From Bacteroides sp. (GTDB lineage Bacteria > Bacteroidota > Bacteroidia > Bacteroidales > Muribaculaceae), in assembly GCA_014802265.1 (NCBI GenBank), contig JAAVCP010000086.1:1-34190 (forward strand): 34,190 bases of DNA, written 5' to 3'. Positions 26,688 to 34,134 of the stretch are shown in pieces. The notes under the pieces were generated by a model that did no database searches, was not told where the DNA came from, and saw only the letters and a list, made by a program, of their open reading frames with translations. The translations under genes were made by a program, and so were the position numbers. Within the stretch, counting starts at the first letter, position 1; every line of letters starts with the position of its first letter.

Positions 26688-27269
26688 TTATCTTATAATT
26701 TTAAATAATCCTCCGGCAGATACTTTTATTATGTTGCTTGCCACACCTTTTATGTCTTCGTCGCGCCGATAGCTCACCACATAATCCGCCCCTTTCAGAA
26801 TCTCTTCTGAAATATCCTTAAACGAAGCGGGGGCTTTCTCACCGCTTATATTTGCAGAAGTCGAGACAAGCGGATGGCGGAGACGACGGCAAAGTTCATG
26901 CGAAAACCGTTCAGAGGTGATTCTTATTCCCAATGAGCCGTCGTCAGCCAAAAGATTTTGCGCCACCCCCTTCGGGTGGTCATAAATGATGGTAAGCGGA
27001 CGCACGGCTGCTTCTATGAGTTGCCATGCCACCTCAGGCACATCGTCCACACACCGCTCAAGAGCAGCGTCGCTGTCGACCAACGCCAACATAGATTTGC
27101 TTTCAACACGCCTCTTAAGGTCATATATTTTCTTTACTGCGTCGGCATTGGCAGCATCACAACCTATCCCCCAGATCGTATCGGTGGGATAGACTATTAT
27201 TCCCCCTTCACGCAGCACCGACAGGGCATTCTTTATGTCCTGCTCAAATGATATATCTTCTGTTGTCAT
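26688..27269 (-). CDS. L-threonylcarbamoyladenylate synthase (TsaC/Sua5/YrdC)
   Basis: A 193-residue YrdC-domain enzyme that makes threonylcarbamoyl-AMP from threonine, bicarbonate and ATP for t6A37 modification of tRNAs reading ANN codons. Signatures are GGIIVYPTDTIWGIGCDA, YDLKRRVESK and LGIRITSERFSHEL with HPLVSTSANISGEKAP. No Sua5 C-terminal domain is present, so it is the short TsaC form. I chose ATG at 27269 (MTTEDISFEQDIK); an ATG at 27293 would overlap the end of nadE. It lies 22 bases before the sugar-phosphate transferase gene. Confidence 0.93.
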   Translation of the reverse strand: MTTEDISFEQDIKNALSVLREGGIIVYPTDTIWGIGCDAANADAVKKIYDLKRRVESKSMLALVDSDAALERCVDDVPEVAWQLIEAAVRPLTIIYDHPKGVAQNLLADDGSLGIRITSERFSHELCRRLRHPLVSTSANISGEKAPASFKDISEEILKGADYVVSYRRDEDIKGVASNIIKVSAGGLFKIIR

Positions 27270-27276
27270 TATTTTC

Positions 27277-29208
27277 TCACTGTAATGCGTCAACCTCCTT
27301 TAGCCATAATGCCGAACTTGCATCAGACGGCATTCTCCAGTCACCACGCGGCGACAAGCTTACGCTGCCTACTTTCGGTCCGTCAGGCATGCATGAACGC
27401 TTGAATTGCTGGTTGAAGAAACGACGGTAGAAATTACGCAGCCATTTCAGGAGAGTGGCGTTGTCATACTTTCCTTCAAATGCAATCTGAGCCAGCTTGT
27501 AGATTTTCTTAGGGGCAAAAGAATTGCGCAAAGTGTGATAAAGGAAAAAGTCATGCAACTCGTATGGACCCACAAGGTCTTCCGTCTTCTGCCCTATCTC
27601 GTCTTTCCCTGACGGCACAAGCTCCGGGCTTATCGGAGTGTCAACAATATCAAGCAGCGTCTTCTCTGCCTCCCCTCCTATTTCGCGTGCAAACCATTTC
27701 ACGAGGTGCCTTACAAGAGTCTTCGGCACAGATGAATTGACGGCATACATCGACATGTGGTCGCCGTTATAAGTGCACCACCCCAATGCCAGCTCCGACA
27801 TGTCGCCCGTGCCTATTACAATGGCATTCACCTTATTGGCATAGTCCATCAGAATCTGTGTGCGCTCACGTGCCTGAGAATTCTCATAGGTCACGTCATA
27901 TCTGTCAGGATCCTGGTCAATATCGGAGAAGTGCTGTGCCACGGCTTTCCCAATCGGAATCTCAAGGGCTGTCACGCCGAGTTCCTCCATAAGGCTGACG
28001 GCATTGCTGTGAGTGCGGGAAGTAGTCGCCATTCCCGGCATGGTTATCCCTATAATCCCCTTCCTGTCAAGGTTCAGACGGTCAAAAGCCCTGACGGTAA
28101 CAAGGAGAGCAAGGGTGGAGTCGAGTCCGCCGGAAATACCGATTACTGCCTTAGAGCAGTGGATTACATTCAGACGCTGCATAAGTCCCTGCGACTGTAT
28201 GTTGAAAATTTCCTCACAATGAGAGTTGCGCTTATCTATGTCGTAAGGCACGAAAGGCTCCGGATCTACCTTGAGATCAACAAGGGAGGTCTTTGTGTCA
28301 CGCCAGTGTGTTTCGTTCTTCCCTATCATTCTGAATCCTGAAGGGATGATTGCGTTGTCAAAGAATGTGGAGAATTTTGCCCTGTCACTCCTGAGTTTTT
28401 CAACGTCAATGTCATATATCTCTAATGTGGGTTGTGTGCGGAAGCGTGGTCCTTCGCATTTGATAGTCCCGTCTTCCGCTATTATGGCGTTGCCGGAGAA
28501 TACAAGGTCGGTAGATGACTCTCCCCATCCCGCCGATGAGTAGACGTAGGCACACCGGCAACGTCCCGACTGCTGGGCAATGAGGCTTAACAGATATTGG
28601 TGCTTACCGATTAACTCGTCTGACGCGGAGAGGTTAAGGATAATGTCAGCCCCTGCTAATGCCTGATGGCTGCTCGGAGGCACGGGCATCCAGAGGTCTT
28701 CGCAAATCTCAATACCAATTTTCGCACCCTTATAGTTAAAGATTACGTCGGTGCCAAACGGCACCTCTTCGCCGGCATATCTTATTACGGCTCCTTTTAT
28801 ATCACTACCGCTCTCAAACCAGCGTTTTTCATAGAACTCCCCATAGTTTGGCATATGGGATTTGGGCACTATGCCCCAGATGCTGCCTTCAGCGATACCT
28901 ACTGCACAGTTATACCTTCTGCCAAATGCCATCACCGGAACTCCGACAACTATGAATATAGGCAAATTTTTTGAAAAGACCGCTAATTCATGCACCGCCT
29001 CCTCACTTTTCTCGAGAAGCAACGGCTGCTCAAACAAGTCGCCGCATGTATAGGCGGTAACACTCAATTCCGGTGTGACTATCACATCGGCTTCCTTGTC
29101 AACTGCATCTTTTACAATATCTTTTATCTGCCGCAGGTTGAAATCGGTATCAGCAATTCTCACTACCGGCACTGCCGCACTTACGCGCATATATCCATAG
29201 TCTGTCAT
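27277..29208 (-). CDS. nadE: Glutamine-dependent NAD+ synthetase
   Basis: This two-domain enzyme of about 643 residues makes NAD+ from NaAD, ATP and glutamine. The N-terminal nitrilase-like glutaminase domain has the E47/K116/C169 triad (TPELSVTAY; VPKSHMPNYGEFYEKRWF; GIEICEDLW). The C-terminal synthetase domain has the PP-loop SGGLDS (359-364), ARERTQILMDYAN and GTGDMSELALGWCTY. Several starts are possible (29220, 29208, 29190). The -7 box at 29230-29237 would leave only 2-4 nt before 29220, so I prefer ATG at 29208 (MTDYGYMRVS). The stop precedes the tsaC ATG by 7 bases. Confidence 0.94.
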   Translation of the reverse strand: MTDYGYMRVSAAVPVVRIADTDFNLRQIKDIVKDAVDKEADVIVTPELSVTAYTCGDLFEQPLLLEKSEEAVHELAVFSKNLPIFIVVGVPVMAFGRRYNCAVGIAEGSIWGIVPKSHMPNYGEFYEKRWFESGSDIKGAVIRYAGEEVPFGTDVIFNYKGAKIGIEICEDLWMPVPPSSHQALAGADIILNLSASDELIGKHQYLLSLIAQQSGRCRCAYVYSSAGWGESSTDLVFSGNAIIAEDGTIKCEGPRFRTQPTLEIYDIDVEKLRSDRAKFSTFFDNAIIPSGFRMIGKNETHWRDTKTSLVDLKVDPEPFVPYDIDKRNSHCEEIFNIQSQGLMQRLNVIHCSKAVIGISGGLDSTLALLVTVRAFDRLNLDRKGIIGITMPGMATTSRTHSNAVSLMEELGVTALEIPIGKAVAQHFSDIDQDPDRYDVTYENSQARERTQILMDYANKVNAIVIGTGDMSELALGWCTYNGDHMSMYAVNSSVPKTLVRHLVKWFAREIGGEAEKTLLDIVDTPISPELVPSGKDEIGQKTEDLVGPYELHDFFLYHTLRNSFAPKKIYKLAQIAFEGKYDNATLLKWLRNFYRRFFNQQFKRSCMPDGPKVGSVSLSPRGDWRMPSDASSALWLKEVDALQ

Positions 29209-29229
29209 AGTCGGGTTCATTTTATTTTA

Positions 29230-29237
29230 CAAAAGTA
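29230..29237 (-). promoter_or_regulatory. -7 box of the nadE operon
   Basis: The minus strand reads TACTTTTG, an exact TAnnTTTG match, close to the nadE start. It is used here to prefer the ATG at 29208. No clear -33 box at the standard distance. Confidence 0.5.
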
Positions 29238-29377
29238 ATAATTCTCTTTCTAATTACTAAATCTTTTGCAAAATAATTTTTCCAATCTGCGCTCTAAGCT
29301 GCTAAGCAAAGTATGTAAATATCACCATCAAAGATGTTCAAGAAAAAAATAATAACCTGTCCACGATTTTGGGAAGG

Positions 29378-29480
29378 CGTTCAAAAGCGAATTTTCGCGT
29401 TTAAAAGGAAGAAAAAGTGTTCATTAAAAATTGTGAAGCGTTCAAAATTGAGGTTTAGGGCGTTTAAAATTGAAAAGAGT
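29378..29480. repeat. Array of 20-22 bp spaced GYGTTYAAAA-like repeats
   Basis: Units beginning GCGTT or GTGTT followed by YA-rich sequence start at 29378 (GCGTTCAAAAGC), 29398 (GCGTTTAAAAGG), 29418 (GTGTTCATTAAAA), 29439 (GCGTTCAAAATTGA) and 29461 (GCGTTTAAAATTGA). The steps are 20, 20, 21 and 22 bases, close to two helical turns. A more diverged unit may lie at 29334. The units are imperfect and lack spacers, so this is not a CRISPR array. Confidence 0.6.
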
Positions 29481-29492
29481 TATTTTATAAAG

Positions 29493-29528
29493 TGCCGTGC
29501 CGACTGAATTCTCAGTCAACACGACACC
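29493..29528 (-). terminator. Imperfect hairpin downstream of the lipoprotein gene
   Basis: GTG-CGTG--GACTGA pairs with TCAGTC--CACG-CAC around ATTC, with mismatches at matching positions. On the minus strand it is followed by TTTATAAAATAA. It lies about 140 bases after the stop at 29670 and may end that transcript. Confidence 0.45.
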
Positions 29529-29669
29529 GCTTTTGTTAGCTGGTTGTATTAGTATACTGCTGATTAGGTAATGATTATGTCTCCGCTGAGTCTCCTATCT
29601 CTGGTGATTCTTGCCGGAGGTTAAAGTGTATCTGATTACCAACGTTCATTAAGGATTAGCAATTCACAA

Positions 29670-30374
29670 TCAATACACCGTCAGATGATATTGACGGATA
29701 GGGCGGTAGGCATCTGAGAAGGTATGTGGCAGAAAATGTATGGCTATCTCCTCGGGCAAATTATAGTCAGCAGGTGATTCAAACTTGAGGAACATGCTTT
29801 TGTCTCCAGTGAAATCATCAAATGCCCAATAAGGTATAGGCTTCATGATCACCTTCACGTCATCATAGTTAATATGATGTCCGCTCGGAGCAATCTTCAC
29901 CTCATACTCGTCAGCTGAGGTTCTTGTTATGGACACTTCGGGTCTATACTCGGCGGATACAGACTTGTTGGATACATACACAATGGTATTTCCATCAGAC
30001 GGCATGTCTCTGACAACCTCCTCACCATTGATTACCAGCCTCACTGAATTTTGGTCAATGACGGTGCCCTCTCCCATCTTTACAACTATTCTTGACTCAT
30101 AGTCAGGAACCGGCACGGGTATGGTATGTCCGTAGTATATTGGATACATCATCGGTCCATAAATAGAATACACCTTCTCATTGTTCTCTGCCTTAAAAAG
30201 TTCTATCTTGCCGTCATAGTAGTATCCCCTGTAATCAATCTCCTCCTCCAATTGATCAGAGTCAGGCTGCTGGGGTTCCTGCATGGCTGAGTTCTCCCCT
30301 GAGCATGCCATCATGGGCAAAAGAAAGAACGTCATCGCCCCATACCAAAATGTTTTCCTGATGTCTGTAATCAT
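29670..30374 (-). CDS. Lipoprotein of unknown function, partner of the C10-like gene
   Basis: A 234-residue protein with a lipoprotein signal (residues 1-24; lipobox PMMAC). An acidic Gln/Glu-rich linker follows (NSAMQEPQQPDSDQLEEE). The mature part looks beta-rich with repeated Ig-like strand patterns (SRIVVKMGEGTVIDQNSVRL; YEVKIAPSGHHINYDDVKV). It ends with an aromatic strand (YRPIRQYHLTVY). I recognise no family. It starts 32 bases after the C10-like gene and is probably cotranscribed. A surface or periplasmic role alongside that protein is inference from context. Confidence 0.75.
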   Translation of the reverse strand: MITDIRKTFWYGAMTFFLLPMMACSGENSAMQEPQQPDSDQLEEEIDYRGYYYDGKIELFKAENNEKVYSIYGPMMYPIYYGHTIPVPVPDYESRIVVKMGEGTVIDQNSVRLVINGEEVVRDMPSDGNTIVYVSNKSVSAEYRPEVSITRTSADEYEVKIAPSGHHINYDDVKVIMKPIPYWAFDDFTGDKSMFLKFESPADYNLPEEIAIHFLPHTFSDAYRPIRQYHLTVY

Positions 30375-30406
30375 AATTAGGTTATTATTAGTTTATTAAA
30401 GTTATA

Positions 30407-31663
30407 CTAATTTGCCTTAAATGTATAGTGCAGTGGTCGCACATTCGAGTCAAGTGGCATATTATAATTCAAATCAATATCTTTTGCTATTGGTGTCGGG
30501 ACAAAATATTCCGTGTCTGACATAAAGGCAAAGTAACCATTACAAGTAGAGCCCCGACCCCAGACACAATGGAAAAGTGTGTCCGCATTATATGGAACAA
30601 GGACCGAGCAAGTGCCCTCTTTATATTTAACATATCCATCCACCACCCACGATACCATTTCTGTTACATTAGTCCAATAGAGCCCAAAATCAGCCATCGA
30701 TACTATTATCCGGTCTTCATTGAGCGCTTTCCTCCAATCAGCAGCCTTTGATGACAGGGGTTCTTGGTGCTCATGGCCACATCCATCCTCAGCGGATGTA
30801 TACAACTGCCCTATCTCATACCCATAAGTACCTCCAAAATGCTCCATATCTTCATAGAAAAAATAATCTCCATTTGGTATAAGAGTCTCCTCAACTGCAG
30901 AGATCAATGCCTCAATTTCTACTACACCAGGGTCGGTAATCTGTGAAGAACTGCTAAATTTATAGGAGTTAATTAGTTCCCAGTTCATGGTTCTTTTTTC
31001 ATTCGGGTAATACCATGAAGTCCAAATTGACGGCTTTTTAAAATATGTCATGGCCTGCGATATGGAAATCGAGATATTGGCATATTTACCATACAAAGGA
31101 CTAAGCTTGTTTCCCGGCCAACATTTAACGTTTCCGTTCAATTTGGGAAGCCTAAAGCCTTCTATATTAGCTATAGAATCAAATGGATTGAATGGCTTAC
31201 TGGGAGTAATAACCTGGGACGCGTTGTATGTCTGGGTGAGTGAGTTTAGACCTCTAAAAAAATATGCAAGCCCCCTGTTGTCAACAGTATCCTCAACGGC
31301 AAGGTTACCCTCCGGAGCAATTGCAAACACTTCTCCAATTTCTTTATTAGCAGACAATACGGCAAAACCCGAATCCTCTGCATAGTTCACCAAATAATAC
31401 ATGGTGTCATTGTCTGCAGTGCTTCTTGTATTCTGTGTGGATCCTAAATATGCCACCGAACTTACCCTGCGTTCTTTGGCACGTGTACTGCCTTCAAGCT
31501 GGCTGAACAATGCGTTTGCATTGCTCAATGCCTCCTCCAAAGAAATTTTATTGGATACTTCATTGTGTCCAGAATCTCTTTTCACATCAATAGGTGTTTC
31601 TTGAGAACAAGCACCCAAAAACAGACCTATGAACAAAATCCAAAAAATTTGACTTCCTTTCAT
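30407..31663 (-). CDS. Spi/C10 (streptopain-like) lipoprotein, apparently catalytically dead
   Basis: This 418-residue protein has a lipoprotein signal (lipobox LGAC, C19). Next comes a Spi inhibitor/propeptide-like domain (about 40-135; SLEEALSNANALFSQ, MYYLVNYAEDSGFAVLSANKE), then a peptidase C10-like domain (about 165-415). The scaffold motifs are kept: Q203-AMTYFKKP where active enzymes have QIMKYH-WP, WVVDGY (339-344), and LFHCVWGRGSTCNGYF (363-378) for the usual FNWGWGG-NGYF. But the catalytic Cys segment (GCVATAMAQ in active members) reads ANISISISQ, and the catalytic His of HAWV-DGY is replaced in VSWVVDGY (V337). Both catalytic residues therefore seem lost while the frame is intact. 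It may act as a binding or inhibitor protein. The alignment is by eye. Confidence 0.75.
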   Translation of the reverse strand: MKGSQIFWILFIGLFLGACSQETPIDVKRDSGHNEVSNKISLEEALSNANALFSQLEGSTRAKERRVSSVAYLGSTQNTRSTADNDTMYYLVNYAEDSGFAVLSANKEIGEVFAIAPEGNLAVEDTVDNRGLAYFFRGLNSLTQTYNASQVITPSKPFNPFDSIANIEGFRLPKLNGNVKCWPGNKLSPLYGKYANISISISQAMTYFKKPSIWTSWYYPNEKRTMNWELINSYKFSSSSQITDPGVVEIEALISAVEETLIPNGDYFFYEDMEHFGGTYGYEIGQLYTSAEDGCGHEHQEPLSSKAADWRKALNEDRIIVSMADFGLYWTNVTEMVSWVVDGYVKYKEGTCSVLVPYNADTLFHCVWGRGSTCNGYFAFMSDTEYFVPTPIAKDIDLNYNMPLDSNVRPLHYTFKAN

Positions 31664-31727
31664 TTGTTTGTACTTTATTAATAAACGGTTAATTTAAAAG
31701 ATTATTACATTATTTTACCACATATTC

Positions 31728-31769
31728 TTTTAGTGCGTTAGCCCTATCGATAGGGCTAACGCACTAAAA
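31728..31769. repeat. 42-bp perfect palindrome
   Basis: TTTTAGTGCGTTAGCCC and four more bases (31728-31748) are followed with no spacer by their exact complement (31749-31769); the centre is ATCGAT. It lies between the small DUF3244-like gene and the C10-like gene. Neither flank has a T run, so a standard terminator is less likely than an operator, a recombination site or an mRNA-processing hairpin. As RNA it would fold to a 19-bp stem with a TCGA loop. Confidence 0.85.
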
Positions 31770-31775
31770 TGGTGT

Positions 31776-32069
31776 TTACAAAGCTATATAGCCAATTAAC
31801 TCATAGTCTTCGGTGAGGAAGCGGAGCTGGTATTCACCGGAGGGCATTGAGAAGAGGCTGTCGATGAAATCGGACTCTGTTGAATAGTCGCATATGCACA
31901 CTATACCATCAGCATCCCAAATTTCATGGGATATGAACTTAGACGGATATCCGGCAATTTCAATGCCATCCTCCAGACTGATGGTGCATTGGAACGGATG
32001 TGATGGTTTCCGCTTATAGTCAGGGTCTATCTCCGGCTCTGATTCAAAGTTACCGGGCAGAACATACAT
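31776..32069 (-). CDS. DUF3244-like small protein, C-terminal frame
   Basis: A 97-residue frame starts with MYVLPGNFESEPEID and ends GEYQLRFLTEDYELIGYIAL. The C-terminal half (EIWDADGIVCICDYS; LFSMPSGEYQLRFL) follows the pattern of DUF3244, small secreted Bacteroidetes proteins with an Ig-like fold. By itself it has no signal peptide or promoter. Its natural start appears to be the signal peptide encoded just upstream in another frame (see the pseudogene entry). It could be read independently from ATG at 32069 as a cytoplasmic protein, but I think this less likely. Confidence 0.5.
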   Translation of the reverse strand: MYVLPGNFESEPEIDPDYKRKPSHPFQCTISLEDGIEIAGYPSKFISHEIWDADGIVCICDYSTESDFIDSLFSMPSGEYQLRFLTEDYELIGYIAL

Positions 32070-32170
32070 TGTTATGTGTATTCCGGAGTAGGGAATGTAT
32101 CTGCCACTGCCGGAACTGACAACGACGAGAGGAGCATGATAATAGAAACGAATGAAATTAATTTTTTCAT
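31776..32170 (-). pseudogene. Frameshifted small secreted DUF3244-like gene
   Basis: A -7 box (32195-32202) precedes ATG 32170, which encodes a convincing signal peptide (MKKLISFVSIIMLLSSLSVP, then AVAD) but stops after 32 codons at TAA 32072. The conserved remainder continues in a different frame that is open across the junction. One missing base (or two extra) between about 32075 and 32110 would explain this. Loss of function, a sequencing error or real regulation by frameshift cannot be told apart here. Confidence 0.55.
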
Positions 32171-32194
32171 ATTAGTTATGTTTAAATGAGGTTG

Positions 32195-32229
32195 CAAAGT
32201 TACTGCCAAAAGGAGAGAAAAACAGCAAA
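32195..32229 (-). promoter_or_regulatory. Promoter of the small secreted gene
   Basis: On the minus strand a TTTG (32226-32229) is followed after 23 bases by TAACTTTG (32195-32202). The -7 box is exact; the spacing is slightly long. The leader to ATG 32170 would be about 18 nt. Confidence 0.5.
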
Positions 32230-32234
32230 ACGAA

Positions 32235-32300
32235 GTGCGGAAAATGTGCGGAAAGGGTACTGCAAAACTACTCAGTACCCTTTCCGCACATTTTCCGCAC
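32235..32300 (-). terminator. 28-bp perfect inverted repeat with internal direct repeats
   Basis: The arms 32235-32262 and 32273-32300 are exact complements around a 10-nt loop. Each arm contains GTGCGGAAA twice, giving four copies in all. It starts 13 bases beyond the stop of the regulator gene and is followed on the minus strand by T-rich sequence (TTCGTTTTGCTGTTTTTC), so it should work as a terminator. The internal duplication suggests it might also be a protein-binding site. Confidence 0.75.
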
Positions 32301-32313
32301 ATTTTAAACAGAA

Positions 32314-34041
32314 TTATAACAAGCGAATTATGCCGGTAATGGTTGAGGAACCCAAGTTCTCACCATATATTCTTCGGGACAGGTCTCCTCGTCGGGAAGT
32401 GATAGTGCTACTCGCACGACCAACCAGCGATGCCATCCGGGCAGTGCTCACACCACACTTTATAAGCAGACAGGTATGAAGGTCAAAGGAACTTAACTTG
32501 CCACCTACCAAAAGCTGCAAATGTGTTCTGAAGTTGGGATAGCATCTTCCCACCACCTCGTCCAGCTCGTCCCACAGGGGGTCATCAGCCTTTAGTTCCC
32601 TTTCCCCGCTAATCATATTCTGGAGCTGTCTGTAGGCATCCGACTCCAGTATCTCCCTCGGCACACCCGGCTCCTCTCCGGCATTAGACTCATAGATCCT
32701 CAACAGCTTCTCACGTAATTTTTCACGCAGTTCCTCCGCCGTCTCCTTAGGATTAACCGGAGTCACCTCCGGAATAGACCCTTCTTTCTTGCAATTGAGA
32801 GCATTCAGAGATTCCTCTAAACGTGTCACATTACTAAGAGCCGCACGAAGTTGCAGGATGTTTCTCTTATTGCGATTTTTCAGCCACAGAATCACCACCA
32901 TACATATCAAAAGGAGAATGACAAACCCCATAATCCAGTTTTTCTGGGTCATCACCACCTCCTCTGCCCTCTTCCTCTCGCGCTGATGCAGCTGATAGTT
33001 GTAGGCTGTCCTCTGCATAATGGCTTGCTGCGCCCCATGCTCGTCGAAAGTGTGTTCTATTGAAGCATGATAGTCACATGCATACTTTATCAGCGAGTCA
33101 GCAGGCACATATTGCCGTACCGGATCGGAGAAAATTACCTCATATCCAATTTTCTTGTTAGTTATATCCGCACTATAAATAAGCTCGTCGGCATATATGT
33201 AGGCCGTGTCATATATGCTCGCCTGCTGGTAAATCAATGCTCCGTGAGCGAGCACACTGTTCCTTGCCAGAGGTTTTACCACGTCAAGCGTATTGCGAAT
33301 ATAAAACAGAGCTGAGTCAATCTGTTCCAACTTTCTTTTAACACCGGCAAGATACATCCTCGACTTTGCCACATGGCTTGGAGGCAGATGCCTTGCCCGG
33401 GCCAAGGCGATGTGCAGACATGAGTCTGCTGACTTCAGCTTGTTGGCTCGCATATATGTGGCACCTAAAAGCTGAAGGTCATAAACCATCCCGACGCTAT
33501 CCCCAGCCTGTCTGTCACATTCGATTGACTCCTTTATGTAAGTGATGGCCTCCTCGTATAGCCGAAGGTCATTGAGTAGACCTCCGGTCTGGCTCAACAC
33601 CTTGCCACGCAGCACACAGTTTTCTGTGCCCGGAGGGAGAAGATCAAGAGCCTTCTGGAAGTAGTCAATAGCTGTTGGATAATCACCCAAGTCCCTGTAA
33701 ACCCGTCCTCCGTAATACAACGCCTCAGGATAATACCCCTCACCCTTATGCGATTCCGCATATTTAATCACGCTTAATATGAGGCTATCGGAAGTATGTG
33801 TCACATATGCTTTATCACGGGCCTTAATGGTCAAAAGATTATAGAAAGCTCTGTCTCTTTCAGATAAAGTAGCAGGGTCGATGCTGTCAAGGGAGACCAT
33901 AGCCTTCCGGGGGAAATCAGAGACAGTTGCCCAAATTCTCTCCAAGCGGGAATCACGATGCCTCCCACAGCTTATAGCCAACATGGAAGTCATTATCATT
34001 AAATATATTATCCTGCTGATTTGCATAGAATTTGTAACCAT
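32314..34041 (-). CDS. Membrane-spanning TPR regulator with C-terminal HTH
   Basis: A 575-residue protein with an N-terminal export or lipoprotein-type signal (about 1-25; LAISC, C25), tetratricopeptide-like helices (about 60-350; for example YPEALYYGGRVYRDLGDYPTAIDYFQKAL, shown in part as ALYYGGRVYRDLGDYPTAID), one TM helix (369-388, WIMGFVILLLICMVVILWL), a coiled coil (about 392-450) and a C-terminal helix-turn-helix-like region (about 518-560; SFDLHTCLLIKCGVS, ASLVGRASSTITSRRGDL). The predicted topology puts the TPRs in the periplasm and the HTH in the cytoplasm. This matches a known Bacteroidetes class related to DUF6377 proteins. Likely targets are the neighbouring secreted genes, by inference. 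No sensor kinase is present. Confidence 0.8.
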   Translation of the reverse strand: MVTNSMQISRIIYLMIMTSMLAISCGRHRDSRLERIWATVSDFPRKAMVSLDSIDPATLSERDRAFYNLLTIKARDKAYVTHTSDSLILSVIKYAESHKGEGYYPEALYYGGRVYRDLGDYPTAIDYFQKALDLLPPGTENCVLRGKVLSQTGGLLNDLRLYEEAITYIKESIECDRQAGDSVGMVYDLQLLGATYMRANKLKSADSCLHIALARARHLPPSHVAKSRMYLAGVKRKLEQIDSALFYIRNTLDVVKPLARNSVLAHGALIYQQASIYDTAYIYADELIYSADITNKKIGYEVIFSDPVRQYVPADSLIKYACDYHASIEHTFDEHGAQQAIMQRTAYNYQLHQRERKRAEEVVMTQKNWIMGFVILLLICMVVILWLKNRNKRNILQLRAALSNVTRLEESLNALNCKKEGSIPEVTPVNPKETAEELREKLREKLLRIYESNAGEEPGVPREILESDAYRQLQNMISGERELKADDPLWDELDEVVGRCYPNFRTHLQLLVGGKLSSFDLHTCLLIKCGVSTARMASLVGRASSTITSRRGDLSRRIYGENLGSSTITGIIRLL

Positions 34042-34095
34042 AAGTCAAAAAGTCGTTTAAACTTAAATAAATTACAATAGTTCGGTAAAACTTGA

Positions 34096-34134
34096 GGTTG
34101 TTCAGTACCGGCTAAGCCGCTAACTGCGTCAACC
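34096..34134. other. Imperfect hairpin upstream of the TPR regulator
   Basis: GGTTG...CAACC enclose CAGT...ACTG and the short palindrome CGGCTAAGCCG (34109-34119), forming an interrupted stem. It lies 55 bases upstream of the regulator ATG. It may be the terminator of a gene beyond the window or an operator. No exact -7 box was found for the regulator. Confidence 0.4.

Larger units (their letters stand above)
29238..29669. other. Intergenic region between nadE and the lipoprotein gene
   Basis: These 430 bases hold an array of spaced repeats (29378-29480), a hairpin (29493-29528) and a 24-codon minus-strand frame at 29576-29650 (MNVGNQIHFNLRQESPEIGD...) that starts 19 bases after the lipoprotein stop. 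The last may be chance. No tRNA, IS or long open frame is seen. Confidence 0.4.

Noticed and set aside
27757..28341. 194-codon plus-strand frame
   Set aside because: Antisense to the synthetase domain of nadE with no recognisable domain; a shadow frame.
29378..29480. Possible CRISPR array
   Set aside because: Units are imperfect, only 20-22 bases apart and have no unique spacers; no cas genes nearby.
31728..32300. Insertion sequence or MITE bounded by the two large inverted repeats
   Set aside because: The two structures do not share sequence, no target-site duplication is visible and there is no transposase; kept only as a finding about bracketing.
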